Shown here one piece after another: positions 62,222 to 64,000 of a stretch of DNA of 64,000 nucleotides (its first letter is position 1; each line of letters begins with the position of its first letter). Made by a program: the position numbers and the translations under genes. The notes under the pieces are model-generated. The model was given only the letters and a program-made list of their open reading frames with translations, searched no databases and was not told where the DNA came from. This stretch comes from Mycobacterium xenopi (GTDB lineage Bacteria > Actinomycetota > Actinomycetes > Mycobacteriales > Mycobacteriaceae): contig NZ_AP022314.1 of the NCBI RefSeq assembly GCF_009936235.1, forward strand, positions 2,232,001-2,296,000. Reading direction: 5' to 3'.

Positions 62222-63681
62222 GTGTCGTTGGAGGAGCACAAGCGCCGCGAGCGGGCGCAGGCGATCGGGCTATTCCGGTATCAGCTGATCTGCCCGGCCC
62301 TGGACGAGGGGCTATCCACCAAGCAGCGCGGCAAGCTGGTGCGCGAGATCGCCGGCCAAACCCATGCCGACCCGTTCGGTAACCAGGTGCGCATCTCGCG
62401 GGAGACACTGGATCGCTGGATCCGCCGCTACCGCGCCGGCGGGTGTGAGGCGCTGGTGCCGCCCCGCGGCGGCTGGCGGCCCGCACCGATGCGCAGGTGC
62501 TGGAGCTGGCGGCGTCGCTCAAGCGGGAAAACCCGACCCGCACGGTGGCGCAGGTGGCTCGGATCCTGCGCACCGCCACCGGGTGGGCGCCCTCGGAATC
62601 CACGCTGCTGCGCCACTTCCATCGGCTCGATCTGATGGGGCCGGGCGGCGGGGAGGCCGCGGCGGTGTTCGGCCGGTTCGAGGCCGCCGACCCCAATGAG
62701 CTGTGGGTCGGGGACGCACTACACGGGCCGCGGGTCGGGGACCGCAAGACCTACCTGTTCGCTTTCCTCGACGACCACACACGGCTGGCGGTCGGCTATC
62801 GGTTTGGCTTCGCCGAAGATGCCGTGCGGCTGGCCGCCGCGTTGCGCCCGGCGTTGGCCGCCCGCGGTGTTCCGGCCGGGATCTACGTGGACAACGGCAG
62901 CGCGTTCGTCGATGCGTGGTTGTTGCGGGCGTGCGCGAAACTCGGTGTGCGCCTGGTGCATTCGGCACCTGGCCGGCCCCAAGGGCGGGGCAAGGTCGAA
63001 CGCTGGTTTCGCAGCGTGCGTGAACAGTTCCTCATCGAGGTAACCGACACCAGCGGCGAGGACCTCGCCGCCGCCGGGGTCGATCACGCGACCGCGCTGT
63101 TGGAGCTTAACCGGCTGTTTGTGGCCTGGGTGGAAACCGAATACCACCGCCGTGTGCATACCGAGACCGGCCAATCGCCGCTGGATCGCTGGGAGGCCGG
63201 CTGGGACCGGCTCGGGCGCACACCAGCGATGCCCACCGCCGACGAGCTAACTGAGGCGTTTTTGTGGTCGGAATACCGTGTGGTGACCAAGACCGCCACC
63301 GTGTCGCTGCACGCCAACACCTACCAGGTCGATCCCGCGCTGGTGGGGCGCAAGGTGGAGCTGGTGTTCTCACCCTTCGACTTGGAAACCGTGGAGGTCC
63401 GCTACCGGGACAAGAGCTACGGGAAAGCCCTGCCGCACACCATCTCCCGCCACACCCACCCCAAGGCCAAACCGGAGACCCCTCAGCCCGAGCCGCCGGC
63501 GGCGACGGGGATTGACTATTTGGCGCTGACCGCGGCCGCCCACGACGAGCAGCTGCGCGGTGATGAACGCATCGGCTATTACGCCCTCTACGGCCAGGAC
63601 GACCAGATCCCCGGTCAGCTATCCATCGACGATCTTCAGCCCACCGTCGATGACAATCCAGAAGGTGAGGTGTCGGCGTGA
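62222..63681 (+). CDS. DDE integrase/transposase, one frameshift near 62482
   Basis: Catalytic transposase with an N-terminal HTH (TKQRGKLVREIAG, ISRETLDRWIRRYRAGG) and an rve-type core. D, D, E are visible in VGDALHGP, VDNGSAF and RPQGRGKVERWF, followed by a Mu-type C-terminal beta domain (RVVTKTATVSLHANTYQVD). The frame goes from the first 88 residues to the rest by a -1 shift around GCGGCCCGCACC. Either a missing base or translational frameshifting explains it. Start is GTG 62222, with GGAGAGGAG upstream. The stop overlaps the ATPase start (GTGA). Confidence 0.82.
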
Positions 63682-64000
63682 GTATTCAACGGCTGCAATC
63701 ACATTGGGGATTCACCCGGATGCCGTTCGGGCGTGACCTAGCACCGGGGATGCTGCATCGCCACGCCGGCCACGGTGAAGCGGTGGCCCGCATCACCTGG
63801 TGTGTGGACCAGCGCGCGATCGGGGTGATCACCGGCGAGGTCGGCGCCGGCAAAACCGTGGCCGTGCGGGCCGCCACGGCCAACCTGGATCCCTCCCGGC
63901 ACGTATTCATCTACCTGGCCAACCCCACCATCGGGGTGCGCGGCATGCTCACCCACATCGTGGCCACCCTCGGGCACACCCCCGCCTACCACAAATCCGC
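63678..64000 (+). CDS. ExeA/TniB-like transposon ATPase, 3' end outside the window
   Basis: About 107 residues are visible: WGFTRMPFGRDLAPGML, then the Walker A VITGEVGAGKTVAVRAA and a strand VFIYLANP. This is the AAA+ ATPase type that partners DDE transposases (TniB/IstB/ExeA-like) for target choice. GTG 63678 overlaps the integrase stop by four bases. It runs off the window edge. Confidence 0.85.
   Translation, partial: MSIQRLQSHWGFTRMPFGRDLAPGMLHRHAGHGEAVARITWCVDQRAIGVITGEVGAGKTVAVRAATANLDPSRHVFIYLANPTIGVRGMLTHIVATLGHTPAYHKS

Larger units (their letters stand above)
61514..64000 (+). mobile_element. Three-gene transposon (DUF6431 protein, integrase, AAA+ ATPase), partial
   Basis: Three tightly spaced same-strand genes of a recurring actinobacterial transposon type. 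The left end lies somewhere in 61210-61513; the right end is outside the window. It adjoins the toxin-antitoxin/HEPN island, so the island may be its cargo or a separate insertion. Confidence 0.7.

Overview
The window is a high-G+C chromosomal segment from a Mycobacterium. Gene order follows the M. tuberculosis Rv2193-to-Rv2143 block (read here in the opposite orientation), and the proteins match mycobacterial families: PimB', MptA, RipC, LppM, PknL/Rv2175c, Wag31. The species cannot be fixed from this sequence.

Layout. 1-24.5 kb is a core backbone: ctaE (partial), trpD, a DnaQ/GIY-YIG nuclease, ripC, pimB', fadD15, a 55-bp tandem repeat, two SRPBCC proteins, an ArsA/MinD-type ATPase, a PlsC acyltransferase, GT-C mannosyltransferases of lipoglycan synthesis, RNase AS, aroG, pknL with its substrate Rv2175c, mptA, idsA2, a MTHFR-like protein, lppM and a GNAT. 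24.5-53.8 kb is the division and cell-wall (dcw) cluster: mraZ-rsmH-ftsL-pbpB, then murE-murF-mraY-murD-ftsW-murG-murC-ftsQ-ftsZ-pgeF-yggS-sepF-yggT-wag31. Most genes are joined by 1-4 nt start/stop overlaps, which implies translational coupling.

The dcw cluster is broken between pbpB and murE by about 8.4 kb of accessory DNA. An IS3-family element cuts pbpB before the codons for the KTG active-site motif. That element has itself lost its right end, where it meets a truncated type VII secretion substrate gene with an EspC-like partner. Next comes a second IS3 element split by a cargo-free Tn554-like transposon (tnpA-tnpB-tnpC), then a decayed IS1380-like transposase. PbpB (FtsI) is normally essential, so this structure is either a remarkable rearrangement or an assembly problem.

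53.8-61.2 kb leaves the cluster through a phosphoribosyltransferase and an SDR protein with an altered active site. It enters an accessory island, visibly less G+C-rich in its first genes: an unknown 463-aa protein and a 352-aa MauJ-like protein, each with an R-x4-H (HEPN-like) motif; a frameshifted GNAT/zinc-ribbon gene; and an excisionase-like antitoxin with a PIN-domain toxin. 61.5-64 kb is the left part of a three-gene transposon (DUF6431 protein, DDE integrase, ExeA/TniB-like ATPase) that runs off the window.

Three conserved single-copy genes (Rv2191-like, Rv2181-like, murD) each carry one apparent 1-nt deletion in a G or C run. This suggests residual sequencing indels, and other frameshifts here should be read with that in mind.
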